A stretch of 64,000 nt of DNA from Eupeodes corollae. Its lineage: Eukaryota; Arthropoda; Insecta; Diptera; Syrphidae. Positions 36,101 to 47,290 of the stretch are shown here, in pieces. The stretch is from contig NC_079148.1 of the NCBI RefSeq assembly GCF_945859685.1, forward strand, positions 3,968,001 to 4,032,000, given 5' to 3'. Position 1 is the stretch's first letter, and each line of letters opens with the position of its first letter. The notes under the pieces were generated by a model. That model worked only from the letters and a program-made list of their open reading frames with translations. It had not been told where the DNA came from and searched no databases. A program made the position numbers and the translations under genes.

Positions 36101-37014
36101 GCGCGATAATTTCTTCAGAAATATTGTATTGTTTGCCCACGTACATCGTCGCGTCGTTTACTGGTGCGTTGAGGACTTGTCACTTTTGTGAAAATTTATT
36201 GAAAAGTAAACCTTGGGGTTTTCAAAACTGCTAAGGTACCTGATTTAGGATATCAATCAGGATTTAGGTGCTTAATAACCCCTTCGGTGGTTCATGCAAC
36301 AAAAAAAAATCGTCTACTGGGAGACTTGGACTTGTTCAGAGGCAGGCATATCTCCCGACCCAAAATTCATAAAGTTAAAGTTTGCGAAGTCAGCTCTTAC
36401 GATAACAAAGGAAAGACTGTAAATAGAAATAGAAAGAAATTTGTTTTTGAAAGCTTAAGCAAAAATTTTATGCAGAAGCGGGAATACAAATTATTATGAA
36501 AACTGTTGCTTGTAAGTTTTTTGCGTCCAAACTTCTTAGTTCATAAAGAAAATAAAAACGATAAAGCTTCCGTATCCAAAAAATCTGTTTCATATAATTT
36601 AAGATTTAAAAAGCACAACCCAAAATGGTTTGGTATGCAATTATTTAGTGCTTCTAAATGTAGATTTTAAATGTGTATTTTGTTAAAAATATGGAACCGT
36701 TTTTGAGACAGCGAATTTTGAAAAATAAACTGTAATCATTTTCTATTTTTTCGGCGGAGAAGGACTGGTATAAAAGTCAAAGATGATATGTACCTTGTTA
36801 GTTATGTGTACAATTCTTGAGAACGGTCTTTAAAATGGCCTCATTTTTATGGTGATAAAGAAGTCAAAAGGGATGGGAATTTTTTCCCGTTTCCCGTTCC
36901 CGTTTCCTAGAATAGTGTAAGGATGACCGCGAAGTGTAAATCGAAGAAATATGAGTTAAATGGATGTGAGAGTTCTTATGAGACCAAACTTGACTAACGT
37001 AATAAAGTACAAGC
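33181..37014. other. no gene recognised in about 3.8 kb
   Basis: AT-rich. ORFs at 34446-34661 (+), 34436-34633 (-) and 36287-36499 (+) show no motif. A small hairpin (ATCGTCAT/ATGACGAT) lies near 34593-34614, and a CATCAT run near 34670-34682. I see no transposon ends or RT/transposase motifs here. Confidence 0.35.
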
Positions 37015-37016
37015 TA

Positions 37017-38002
37017 GGGTGATTCATATCCGCAAACATTTTTGTCTTCTAGGTGCTCAAGCAAAATATAAATTTACTTATACAAAATAATTCTCACCAG
37101 GGTAGAGCTCTTAATATCAATTTGAAGTACTTACAATTTAAAATTGAAGTTTTCCATTTAAAATGCAAGTAAAAAAAAGTTTTTTTTCAAAGTTTTACAA
37201 TATTGTCAAATTTCACGCTTTTTAAAATTGCTTCCTTGTTTTTTTGTGTAACTCACACTAGTTCGCCAGTAGGAGTCATCAAAGTTCAGTTTTTTGAATG
37301 AATGTCCTTTTTTCCACTACTAATGTATTTCTCTATAGCAATAACTTTTTTAGATTTATTATGATTTTTGACTTATGATAAATATAAAAATAACAAATTA
37401 ATTTATATAGAAACAAAAAAACTTTAATTAAAACAAACAGGAGGTTACATTATTGTAAAATTTGTAAAATTAGTAAACATTTCAATAATCATAAAAAACA
37501 AGTTGATAAATATTAAACAATTACGATTTTTATATAAATCAGATTAAGAATTTAGAGCTGGGCACAACTTTTTGGAACACGTTGGAAATTTTTTTCCGCA
37601 CCAATTTTTAATTTTTCAAAAGATTCACAGCAAGTAATGTATTCATCATCCATTTCCCAAAAGTCAGGGTCAATGTCTAAAAATTCATACGTCAAATTAA
37701 ACTTTTCGAAAATAGTGAGAAATCCTTGATTCACAAAATCACTTATTCTTTTAGATGACATTATCTTATATGCTCGATTTTTTGTTTCTGATCGAACAAA
37801 CAATTTAAAATTTTTATTCTCGAGATATTTTTTTTTATCAAAAAGAGCCAAGCCTGTAAGGTTTTCGTTTAAGAACCACAAATGTTTAGAAATGTTCTGC
37901 AACTTTTAGATGATTTTTTCTGTAAGGAGCTTCAATAGCACTTGTTGCTATAGACCATGCCTTAACAGAAAACAAAAATGTTTGCGAATATGAATCAGAC
38001 CC
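37017..38002. mobile_element. TIR DNA transposon of unassigned family
   Basis: 986-bp element. Left end GGGTGATTCATATCCGCAAA (from 37017) and right end GGGTCTGATTCATATTCGCA (minus from 38002) continue as ACATTTTTGT and TCT, matching at about 34 of 36 positions with a 2-base indel. TA flanks both sides (37015-37016 and 38003-38004), consistent with a TA target duplication. The interior is AT-rich and carries one ORF (37552-37902, minus). A TA duplication suggests Tc1/mariner-type integration, but neither the TIR nor the ORF matches the mariner families elsewhere in the window. Confidence 0.75.
37552..37902 (-). CDS. 116-codon ORF inside the TIR element, function unknown
   Basis: Starts MQNISKHLWFLNENLTGLAL, followed by FDKKKYLENKNFKLF. 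The C-terminal half includes SKRISDFVNQGFLTIFEK, FLDIDPDFWEMDDEYITC and CESFEKLKIGAEKNF. From memory this has a weak likeness to C-terminal parts of unannotated transposase-like proteins in invertebrates (an HLW.L.E...LA.FD segment, then a FL..DP..W segment), but I cannot name the family. It is too short for a transposase, so the gene is probably truncated. It lies wholly between the two TIRs. No signal peptide or membrane segment is seen. Confidence 0.5.
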   Translation of the reverse strand: MQNISKHLWFLNENLTGLALFDKKKYLENKNFKLFVRSETKNRAYKIMSSKRISDFVNQGFLTIFEKFNLTYEFLDIDPDFWEMDDEYITCCESFEKLKIGAEKNFQRVPKSCAQL

Positions 38003-38039
38003 TACAAAGATGGCGACATATTGATTAGAGAATTAAATT

Positions 38040-39270
38040 GATAAAACCAAGGGATGATTCGGTCTTGTTCAAGATATGATCAAAATGATTTCGAAAATAG
38101 TTAGTTTCAAGAAGTTTTGTCACACCAAGTCTGAAATGAGTGAAGATCATTTGGGATAAAGAATTGTATGGACTAGAAATAACCTTAATTATTGTCATGT
38201 CATCAGTCTAAATAGCGACGTACTAAAACATTTTAATTGTAAATGACATTAATAATGCCGTTGATAGTTAAGAGAATTATCATAGGACTAATATGGTTTC
38301 CTTGAGGAACTCCTAAGATGGGATTTTATATTAGACAGTCTCTAGGTATGATCTTAGACATGAAATAAAAAAAACTTGGAAAAATGAGGGGATTAAAATA
38401 AACAAATTTGTTGGCTGATTTTGGTCCCATGAAATAAGGCCTTTAAATAATAAGGCTTTAAGAAAGTTCGCCATATTGCACTATAAAAAAGGGAAATAAA
38501 GCCTATTTTCAACAGTAAGTCATATTTCACAATGACAAAATAAAATTAGGTACAATTATTTTTTAAAAATAAGAACAACTTATTTTTGTGGCGAGGTATG
38601 TAAGAGGGGCATGTTGTGGCCAAACTGTAGGACACACTATAAGATTTGGGGTAGGTGCGAGATTCAAAGTAATCAAAGTTTCATTGGAAATTGGCTTTAA
38701 TACACTTTAAAAAGTAAAATAAGATCAATTCTTGAAATTTTGCTTAGTTTCACTTGGCTTTATTTCACGTCAGCGCTGATTTAATCAAAAACATAAATAA
38801 AGTCTGTAATCATTTCCTTTATCTAATTTGTTTAGAGTTTTAGACAAAAATGCAGTAAAGTTTGTGTCAGTAGATCGTCCTCTTAAGAAAAATCCTTGTT
38901 GTTATAAAGACAAAATAGGATTACAATGAAAATAGAATATAGAGAGAGTGGTGGAGCATGGGATTTGAACACAATTGTCAATCATGTTTTGATCCTTATT
39001 AATGAACATGAATAATAAAGGATTTTTTTCTATTTTTTCATATTTGTTTAAAATATGGATCAAGATAAAAAAAGACTAAACAGTGTTGCAAGTAGTTTCC
39101 AAATAAATTTAGTACACATTTTTAATAATGTCGCAAGCAAGTTATCGGGACCAAGTGAGAAATCAGCTTTAAGTAGACTTAATTTTCGGTAGACAATATC
39201 ATCACTTCTATTTCGATAAGGGAGGTGCATTAGGAAACTTTTAGGTAATCAAACAAACTAAGGTCAGATT
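38040..39270 (-). pseudogene. jockey-like LINE RT relic
   Basis: No long frame survives, but RT blocks lie in the right order on minus. About 39165-39123: SLGPDNLLATLLKMC (the GPD..A..LK block). About 38900-38826: GRSTDTNFTAFLSKTLNKLD (the GF..GRST.TN block). About 38316-38285: GVPQGNHISP (RT motif B, PQG). About 38215-38170: YLD, one extra base, then DDMTIIKVISSPYNSLSQMI (the YADD region, frame broken by one base). The gap between the GRST and PQG blocks is about 250 bp longer than usual, so a small insertion is likely there. Confidence 0.65.
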
Positions 39271-42200
39271 CTTCAAACTATAAAAGAAAGAGGAAACAAA
39301 AATTGAAAAACTCCTATCGCGAATCTGCTCGAAGCCATAATTTTAAAATTTGTATACTCAATAAAACAACCTAAGGAATTGTTTTTAAGCCAATTACTTG
39401 TGAAATGTTAACGAATTTTGTAGGCTTATTACTTAGCTAAGTAAATAGAATCTTGAATTTAAATTTTGTTTACGAACGCGATATTTGCCATTTAGTTCCA
39501 TGGTTTTGCAACTGACCATTTTTCTGCTCAAATTTTTGTATTAAGTTGAATGTCAAACAAAAAACGATCAAATAAAATATTTTCATCAGAATGCATTCCA
39601 TTCCCTAATTTTAAGTCGTTTTTTTTCGATATCACTTTTAAACTTAAGAATTTTTTGAATAACGAGAAAATCAACTTTCAAAACTTACTGTATAGATTTT
39701 GGAAGAAAATTTAATACAATAAAAAAAGGCTTCCAAAATATTTATCATCAATCTACATTTTCAAGAGTTATTCTAGACCAAATTGAAAAGAATTCTAGTT
39801 TCTAGTTTTCACATTTTTTCTGACACAATTCTCCTATTCCCTGAAAATCTGAACAATCATAAACAAATTTTTTTTTAAATATTCAAATTTATAAGCATAT
39901 TTTTGACTTTTTTTACAAAAAAAATAGTAACTTTATTAAGATCATTCATGTTTAAAGAACAAAAACCGTTCTCTTAAAATTCAGTTGAAAAATTAAATTA
40001 ATAAATCAATTAAATGAATTCAAAGATCAATTTATAATTTCAACTCTGCTTGGAAAGGACATGTCATCTTATAACATCTATTTTTCCTTTACTTTTTTTC
40101 ATAACCTATTTCTAAGAACTTTTCTTTATAAGTTCCCAAGCTGTTTCCAAATAAGCAGAGCTCAGATATCTTTGAAATGTTTATGTTCACATTTGTCTGC
40201 CCTATTTTGTTGTAATTTTTAGAATTCAATTAATTAATCAAAATGTTCCTTCAACTTCAACAGAAAGTTTTCCTAACACCTAAACACAAACTATACGAGA
40301 ATTCATTTAAAATAATATTTCATTGTGAAACAACATATTTATTACATCTGCTTTCAAACTTAAATAACAAATTATAATTATTAAATGTATAATTTCAAAA
40401 AGAATTCCATTTCTTTGAATTATCATAAACATGGTCAAAGTTCTATTGCATTGCAGAAGGAAGAACCAACAAACACAACCCAAAACTTAGCAGCTTTTAA
40501 TTTAATTTAAACAGAAACTATAATTTAGATTCTCTGTGAAGGAATGTTTCTGGTAATATTCAACACTTTTGTTGAAGAAATTATTTATTCATTTTCATTT
40601 CTGTGGAAAAGAATAATTTAATAACTGAAGGCACTGCAGTGTTTTAAGGTGTTATAGTTTAAAAGTTTGCCAAATTGATACTGGCAATTCTACGTAGAGC
40701 CTGATGTTGCAGAATTTATCGGGATACAGTGTGAATAATTAAATAATTATTATGTGCAACAAAAACAACTTGTCTCAGAAATTTGATACAATTGGAAGCT
40801 TAATTAATAACATCTTGTGACAGCTTTTCAGTATAAGACGGAACCAAAGGATGTGACTCTTCTTAATAGCTAGTGGTGTTACAGCCCTTTTAGTTTACTG
40901 TTTCTCAGAATTCTGTATTATCAAAATTTTGTATGAGACTTTATGAGCAGTATCATAAACTTACTTTTAAACTAGGTAGGTATAAATGACAGTAACAAGC
41001 AATACTTGCATACAAAACGTATATAGAGGTTGATGCTGACACTGGATAGTTCATTGCGACATTGTCAAACTATTATAGAAGATGTTGTGGACAAATTGAA
41101 AGCCATAACAGCAGCCTGGATGTCGTAGCCGAATTTCTATTTTAGTTTAAGTTGAATTGATGATGCTAGTCCTTTAGCTTAAAACGCACTGGCACAATCA
41201 AGTAGTAGAAAAGACTTAGAGACATTTATGGACTCAAAGAAGATTCCCTACCGAAGTCCATACTCCATCTTTGACCTCTCAGTAAAGATGTGGTATTGAA
41301 GTCTTTCTTAACCATTTCCTCAAAATCCTTTCTTGCACTAAAGATTACTTTAAAATCTTTACTAGGTTCAAGGCAGGGCAAAAATATCCTCTGGTAAAAC
41401 AACAATTTGATTTTTTAAGCCTTAGCGCGCTGCACGTTTAAAAGTATTTACTTTTTAAGTCTACTCGTAAGAGGTGCAGAATAACATTTAAAGCATTTGT
41501 TTGGCAGGATCGAAGAGCCCCTGTCACTAGCTAGTTTCCTAGTGTTTCCCGATGTTGTTTTTCTTTTAAAGCGCAGGCCACCATACAATCTATCCATTTG
41601 ATAAAAAAGGACGCTGAAAGATAAAGAAAGGATTTGACCGTTCATTTGGGATAGGATAAAGACAGATATTATAGTTCTGGTCTCTCTCACAGAGCATCAC
41701 TTCAGTTTAACTCTGATTAACACCTAATCCACTGTAATTTGAATAATCACGAAAACGAACTTTCCCGAAAGGTTCAATAAGGTTCCAAATTATTTAAATT
41801 TGCTCTTTAAAAACGAGTTCAATTTCATAGAACACTTCGACCGAAGTGTTAAGTGATGAAGCTCATTTCTTATTAAATGACTTCATCAAGCTATTAACAA
41901 AATAAACGTTAAAAACGTCAATTGTTCCTTAAGAGACATCTATCTTAATTAAATATTTCTAAAAATACACAATCCAATTTATAACAACAACAACATCACA
42001 GTTTTCTTATTTATTGAGCTATTAAATAATAATTGCCTTGGATAGTATAGACATGAAAACCCTTCTCTTAAAAAACAAAAAAACTCAATCTCAGAAATAA
42101 ATTTTTCAAAATACTGTCCTCGTTGGATTTTTGTTTTTCTCTTTGTTTTGATAACAAAAACAATTTCAAATTTACCCACCCAACATATCAATCATCATTA

Positions 42201-42475
42201 TTTATCTTTTGACAAAAACAAAACAACAACAAGAAACCCCACAAAATTGGAAATATACGAAGAATGAACCAACACAACCCCGCGTGATTGATGGTTTCGA
42301 ATGATATTTCGTTTTAACTCTCTTACAGTGCTGTGTTTTAAAAAACGGACACTTATTCTATCGTGAAATTTTAGAAATTGGGATACATTTTTCCTTATTT
42401 TAATTTTTTAAAGACGCATAGAAATTTTGTATTATGTGGCTCCAACAACCATTCCAATGTAGTAGTTATGTCACA
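39271..42475. other. no gene recognised in about 3.2 kb
   Basis: AT-rich. ORFs at 41448-41690 (-) and 41979-42191 (-) show no family motif. I found no transposon ends. Confidence 0.35.
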
Positions 42476-42600
42476 GATGGAGGGGTTCCACAGTTTTTAT
42501 GTCAAGTCCGAAAGGCTTCTTAAAGAAAACACTTTTCACGACAGGAGTTACTCTTAGAGGATTCAGTACTTGTCCTACTTGCAGGAAGCACAGTAAAGGA
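42476..42600 (-). mobile_element. SINE body fragment, diverged
   Basis: GGAGGGGTTCCACAGTTTTT, TCCGAAAGGCTTCTTAAAGA and GACAGGAGTTACTCTTAGAG match, in order, the body of the SINE on minus (compare 52915-53010). The tRNA-like head and the tail are missing or unrecognisable. Confidence 0.7.
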
Positions 42601-43021
42601 TCTAACACGTCCCAAAACCCCTTTGAATGTTTTCTTCTAAATAACCTCAACTGCCGCAAAACAGCTTCAAAACATTTTATCAAAAGTCTACAGACAGCAC
42701 TGTGTGTTCAGCTTTATCTAAGCATCCAACGATTTTGCTTTGCCAACAAAAAACAACAAAAATTTTGCCTTCTTTCAAATTGTAAACAATCCCAATAGAA
42801 ATGTTTAAAGTTGTCCTTTGGGGTTGAATTTTAGGTGTCAAATTCTTCGCTAATTACTCCCAGAAGGATGTTGGAAAAGGAAATGAAAATGAAAAACACA
42901 TAATCACTATCGACTTTGTCCTTCTGAGAGTTTTCTATTTATTCATTTTTGTTCTCCCTTTTGCATTTTGCATATCTCATCCTTTCAAGGATAATGAAAA
43001 AGAATATTTAAGGTTAATTAG
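42601..43021. other. no feature recognised
   Basis: The ORF at 42499-42798 (+) runs through the SINE fragment and has no motif. Nothing else is seen. Confidence 0.35.
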
Positions 43022-43138
43022 ATGTCCGCCGCCAAGTTCCGGCTTTATGCGCTGCGCTACGCCTTGCCCGCCGACTTGTGTGGGAGAAAACTTAGATTGT
43101 ATATACTTTTTTTATCAAAAAAAAACAAAACAATCTGA
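43022..43138 (+). other. short GC-rich coding-like island, 38 codons
   Basis: ATG 43022 opens MSAAKFRLYALRYALPADL, whose codons are GC-ending (GCC, CTG, CGC), in sharp contrast with the flanks. It then runs into AT-rich sequence to TGA at 43136-43138. The GC-rich part is only about 65 bp and is also open on the minus strand. No splice site or domain supports it. Possibly a conserved element or a gene fragment. Confidence 0.25.
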
Positions 43139-43639
43139 TAGCATAAAATATATGTTGCCAAAGAAATATGTCCTTACTGAAATTTAAATTAGGAAAAGTT
43201 TCTTTTTTTTAATTTATTGCGAAACAAAATTATCGTATATTTAATTAAGAAATTCGTCATCAGGGGCATTTCCTCAAGTCAAAAGCTGATGAATGCTTTG
43301 GATGTAAGAAAAATATAAATAGTAAATGAAAATTCTCCTAGAGGAAAATTTGTTGTTTGTTTAGCTTTAATAGACTAAGGAGTCCTTCGTAAGGACTCTC
43401 CGTAAAAAGAAGTGTATTCATTTATGTATAGTTACTAAATTTTAATTAAAAGAAACTTTGATTATAACGTGGTCAACAAAAATGTTTTTTGTTTTGATAA
43501 AGAGTTTTAGAAAGTTCTGTTGTACGACTTTTTCTAGATCTAGTCGAAAAATAGACATAAGATAACTCAGATTTTTTAAATATACGCGTTCGTTAAAAAT
43601 GTAGAACTCAAGATTTTAATCAAGCTTTACATAATAATG

Positions 43640-43757
43640 AAAGTGGCGTCGACAAAAGGGGGTCCGTTGAATCCGTCCGTCTTGTCCCTATAGCTTTTGA
43701 CACTGGGTCAATTTAGCTGAAACTTGGAATTTAAGGTGTCAAGTTACTTCGCGAAAG
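43640..43757. repeat. dispersed repeat block near family R
   Basis: CCGTCCGTCTTGTCCCTATA, then ACTGGGTCAATTTAGCTGAA resembles 44476-44545 (CTGTCTGTCCTGTCC, then CATTGGGTCGATTGAC) in layout. It may be part of the R copy that the SINE at 43758 interrupts. Confidence 0.4.
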
Positions 43758-44063
43758 TACCCGTGTCATTATGGTTAGTGTGTTCGACTGTCATGCCATA
43801 GGTCTTGGGTTCGAGCCCTGCCTATGTCATCTAAAGTTTTTTTTTCACGCGTAATGCCACTTGCTAGGAATTGACAAATTCTCCAAAAGTAATTCTTGTC
43901 ACGAAAAGTGCTTTCTCGAATTTGCCGTTCGGATTCGACTTTAAACTGTAGGTCCCCTACATCCCTGACAACAGTACTAGCACACAGGAATGATTGAGAA
44001 TTCTAAGTCACCAGGCCCTAGTTAACAGCGGAATGTTGCTCCACCCAATTTATTTATTTTATA
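43758..44063 (+). mobile_element. tRNA-derived SINE, copy b
   Basis: Head TACCCGTGTCATTATGGTTA (box A region), a clean box B GGTTCGAGCC at 43808-43817, the shared body, and a tail CAATTTATTTATTTTA. A target duplication is suggested by CGCGAAAG (43750-43757) and CGCGAAGG (44072-44079). Box B is the best preserved in the window. Confidence 0.85.
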
Positions 44064-44082
44064 AATTGATACGCGAAGGCAC

Positions 44083-44640
44083 ATTTAACCTCACATGAGA
44101 AGTTATTGTAATAGATTCGATTTTTTTCAATTTGAAATGTTTGATATTTCTAAACGAATAAAAACAACACATTAGTCACTTCTAACATTTTATGAATGGT
44201 AACATTTTGATAAAAATTAAAGTAACGAATTTCTTACAAAAAAAAAACATTACGAAAGGTTGGTAAGAATTGATTTTCGACTCGAATATCTTAGCGAAAA
44301 TAAAGATATTGGTTTCAAACAGATATTTTCAGGAAAATCCGATCCGTATTTTTTACTTGCGACAAATACGTACTTTATGGTAAGTTTTGCTTTCTTAAAA
44401 AATGTCAAACTTGAGGTATTAATCAAACATAACGATGGCAGAGCATTCGAAAAAAGTCAGTCCGCGATTCCGACCGGCCCTCTGTCTGTCCTGTCCTCTA
44501 TTGCCCAAACCATTGGGTCGATTGACTTCCATTTGGGAACTAAGGTACAAATTTGTTGGTCAAAAATCTCAAAAACAAACCGCTAAAAAATTTTCCATTC
44601 TTGCTAAAAATAAAATATGTTTGTATTGCTCCAGAAAGGC
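44083..44640 (-). repeat. family R repeat, partial copy with terminal palindrome
   Basis: Begins with the terminal palindrome region on minus (AACCTCACATGAGAAGTTAT, then TGTAATAGATT). AT-rich sequence with TTGGTAAGAATTGATTTTCG at about 44260 marks array-like sequence. The 44440-44560 block is GC-richer and resembles 43660-43730. Confidence 0.5.
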
Positions 44641-44759
44641 ACCTTCATGGTACCTTTATTTTGTTTTTAAGTTTACTCAAGAACCAATATGTTCAATATT
44701 TTTATTTTTGCTTTTTTAAAAAATATTAAAAGTTATTTTTCGAAATTTGATATCTTGAA

Positions 44760-45510
44760 AATGTGTTTTTTCTTCTATAATGCTTTGTGGCGCTCAAGTT
44801 TTGGGATATTACCTATACGAGGAGGTGGAAAGGTTCCTCAGGTATTTCTTAAAGCGCATTTTTCGGCTGACAATTTGCACTCCAATTTATAAGCTATATT
44901 TGGAAACAACTGAACCTCCATTGTTCTTAAGGACCTTAGAGCTGCATTTTGACAACATTATTAAGGTGAGGGAAATTGACGAAAAAAGATTGACGAGACA
45001 AGTTCTTAAACAAATTTTTTCATCAAGGGGTAATCTAGTCAAAAAGTCGAAGGAGTTGACTCTTAGCTTAAGTGAAAGCATCGAATTTTTACCCGGTATA
45101 AGCCCTTCAGATATAAATGCAAATTTTAGAACAATAATAGAGAAGTTACGTATAGAAGTTGCGTATAGAATTTTTATAGAGGAAGTTCAATCTTCGCAAC
45201 ACAGAATGATTTACAGTCAACTAAATTTAGACCTTCAAGAACGAACATACCTCCTCAACCGTTTCCTCATAAGTATGAAATGTTATATTTAAAGTTAGAG
45301 GCGAACTATTAAATTTAAATTACATTCCGCATCGACCAGATCTACCGATCCTATGCGACCTTTGCAATCTTAATGAGAAAGAAGATGTACAATACTTTAA
45401 TGCAAAATGTCCTGATTTGAAAGAGTTTCATATAAAAAATATTTTGGAGCAGCTGTGATTGAACTGGCCGAAACATTGGATGGTCTGAATGGAATAGTAT
45501 GCTGAAATGT
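44760..45510 (+). pseudogene. LINE ORF C-terminal domain with zinc-knuckle
   Basis: 44780-45292 encodes 170 codons: YLYEEVERFLRYFLKRIFRL, then CTPIYKLYLETTEPPLFL and ELHFDNIIKV, and later VQSSQHRMIYSQLN. After a frameshift near 45293 it continues VRGELLNLNYIPHRPDLP, then CDLCNLNEKEDVQYFNAKCP. This is the post-RT C-terminal region of a non-LTR retrotransposon. The final Cys-His knuckle (C-x2-C...H...C) has Y where H is usual. The RT core is not found upstream, so the copy is 5'-truncated. Confidence 0.7.
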
Positions 45511-45544
45511 TTTATATTAACATATCCGCGAAGGAGACATTATG

Positions 45545-46436
45545 ATAGTTGTTAGTTTTAAAACCATTTTTTAAATAAAGTTTTTCTAACTTAACAATCA
45601 AAAAACTGCCAAAAAATATTTACCACCTCAAAAATTGTATGCTTAAGAAATGATTTTATCTCCAAAATTATTTTGTGCAAACAAAAATAACGTTTAATTT
45701 AATTTGAGAAAAATTGAATTAACATTTTTTTTATAAGAAATAAAAACCTAAAAAAACATTACTCAAAAAGTTGGTAAAAATTGAATTTCGACTCAAATAT
45801 CTTTTCACAAACTTGAGGTTATGGCTTCAAACTTATTTTATCTTATAAGAAATATAATTATACACAAAAATTGTAAGAAAAAGGGAATTGACAGTTTTTT
45901 TTACAAAAAGTTAAAACTTAAGAGAAAATGTAACAAAGGTTGGTAAAATTGATTTTTGACACAAATATTTGAGATACTGGCTTCTTACTAATTTTAACTT
46001 ATACAAAATATAATTGTCAACATTCCAAAAAATTGTAAGAAAAATCGAATTCACAGTTTTCTTACTAAAAATAAAAACCTAAGCAGAAAAATTAATAAAA
46101 GTTGGTAAGAATTGATTTTTGGCTCAAATATCTTTTTGAAACATTAAGATATTGGCTTTAAACTACTTTTATCTTTTTAAAAATATTCAATAAAATGTTT
46201 AGAAAAATCTAATTGACAGTTTTTTTTACAAAAAATAAAAACCTAACAAAAAAAACAATACTAGAACTTGGTAAAAATTCACTTGCGACTCAAATAAGTT
46301 TTCAGAAATTAAAAATATTGTCTTCAAACTTTTTTTATTTCACAGATAATAAAAATAGTTCAACTAACAACTTTTTTAACCCAACAAGAAAACCTACAAG
46401 TTATCAGTGTGGTCACATTCCAGCCTCTTTTTATTT
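45545..46436 (-). repeat. family R repeat, minus-strand copy
   Basis: Minus-oriented array. TTGGTAAAAATTGAATTTCG-like landmarks recur at about 45770, 45935, 46100 and 46265 (steps of about 165 bp). The head lies at 46385-46436 (TATCAGTGTGGTCACATTCC, then AGCCTC). The terminal palindrome is missing. A LINE tail begins a few bases after it. Confidence 0.65.
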
Positions 46437-46451
46437 TAAGATACCATTTAC

Positions 46452-47290
46452 TTACTTAAGGTGGCGGTAAAGTTCTGTGTGAACCAGGACCTTACCCAAC
46501 AAACTTCTCTATCGAGCTTGGTCCTTAAATAGATGTCTCCATTTTAGCACTCCAAGTTGAGTGGGATCACTTTCCACTTGTTCGCGGCACATGATCCGTG
46601 GTCTTCTACTACTGCCTTGTCTTATGGATGTTTATTCGGAGACTTTCCGAGCCAAAGCATTGATTTCCATGCTCTCTACATGACCCAGCCATTTCAGTCG
46701 TTGGACTTTTACACTTCCGGCTAAGTCTACGTTCGCTGTAAAGCCCGTACAGCTCATCGTGCCATCTTCTCCTCCGCTTACCTAATATGCATGCGGGACT
46801 GTAGATCACGCGAAGAACTTTCGCTTTTGTCAAAGTCCATGCTTCTGCACCGTATGGCAGGACGGTGATAAGGGTCTTAAATAGCCATACTTTGGTTACT
46901 TTCAATTCCTTTCCTCGCCAAATAAATAGCTGCTAGCAAGATTAATTCTTTGTTTAATCTCAGCGCTGTTATTGTTTTCTGTGTTAATTAGGGGGCCTAG
47001 GTAGACGAAGTCCTAAACTGCTTCAAAGTTATGTTAGGTGATGTTTTGACTTTTCTCGATGACATCACGTACTTTGTTTTGTCCTTATTAAGCGTTTAAC
47101 CCATTTTTGCCGCTCTGCCTCAATACTCGTAAAAGCCACATTGACATGACGCTGGGTTCTTCCTCTTAAGTCACTTTAATCAGCATATGCCAGTATTTGG
47201 ACAAACTGTTGACTTGGGAGTTCTGTACTATTCTTTCAAGTATGATGTTCAAGAAATCGTTTGACAGAGCATCACCTTATCAATGCCTTT
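46452..47290 (-). pseudogene. LINE 3' part, RT and C-terminal domain, decayed
   Basis: Minus strand. Near 47290-47180: GDALSNDFLNIILERIVQ, then ILAYAD directly followed by a stop where YADD would continue. 46905-46609: LITVLPYGAEAWTLTKA, then KRRRRWHDELYGLYSERR. It ends with TAAGTAAG-type sequence at 46455 (minus). It belongs to the same family as 52372-53375, which ends the same way. Many stops. The segment between the two RT parts includes KMGLNA-like sequence (Y/NEDKT region), partly deleted. Confidence 0.7.
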
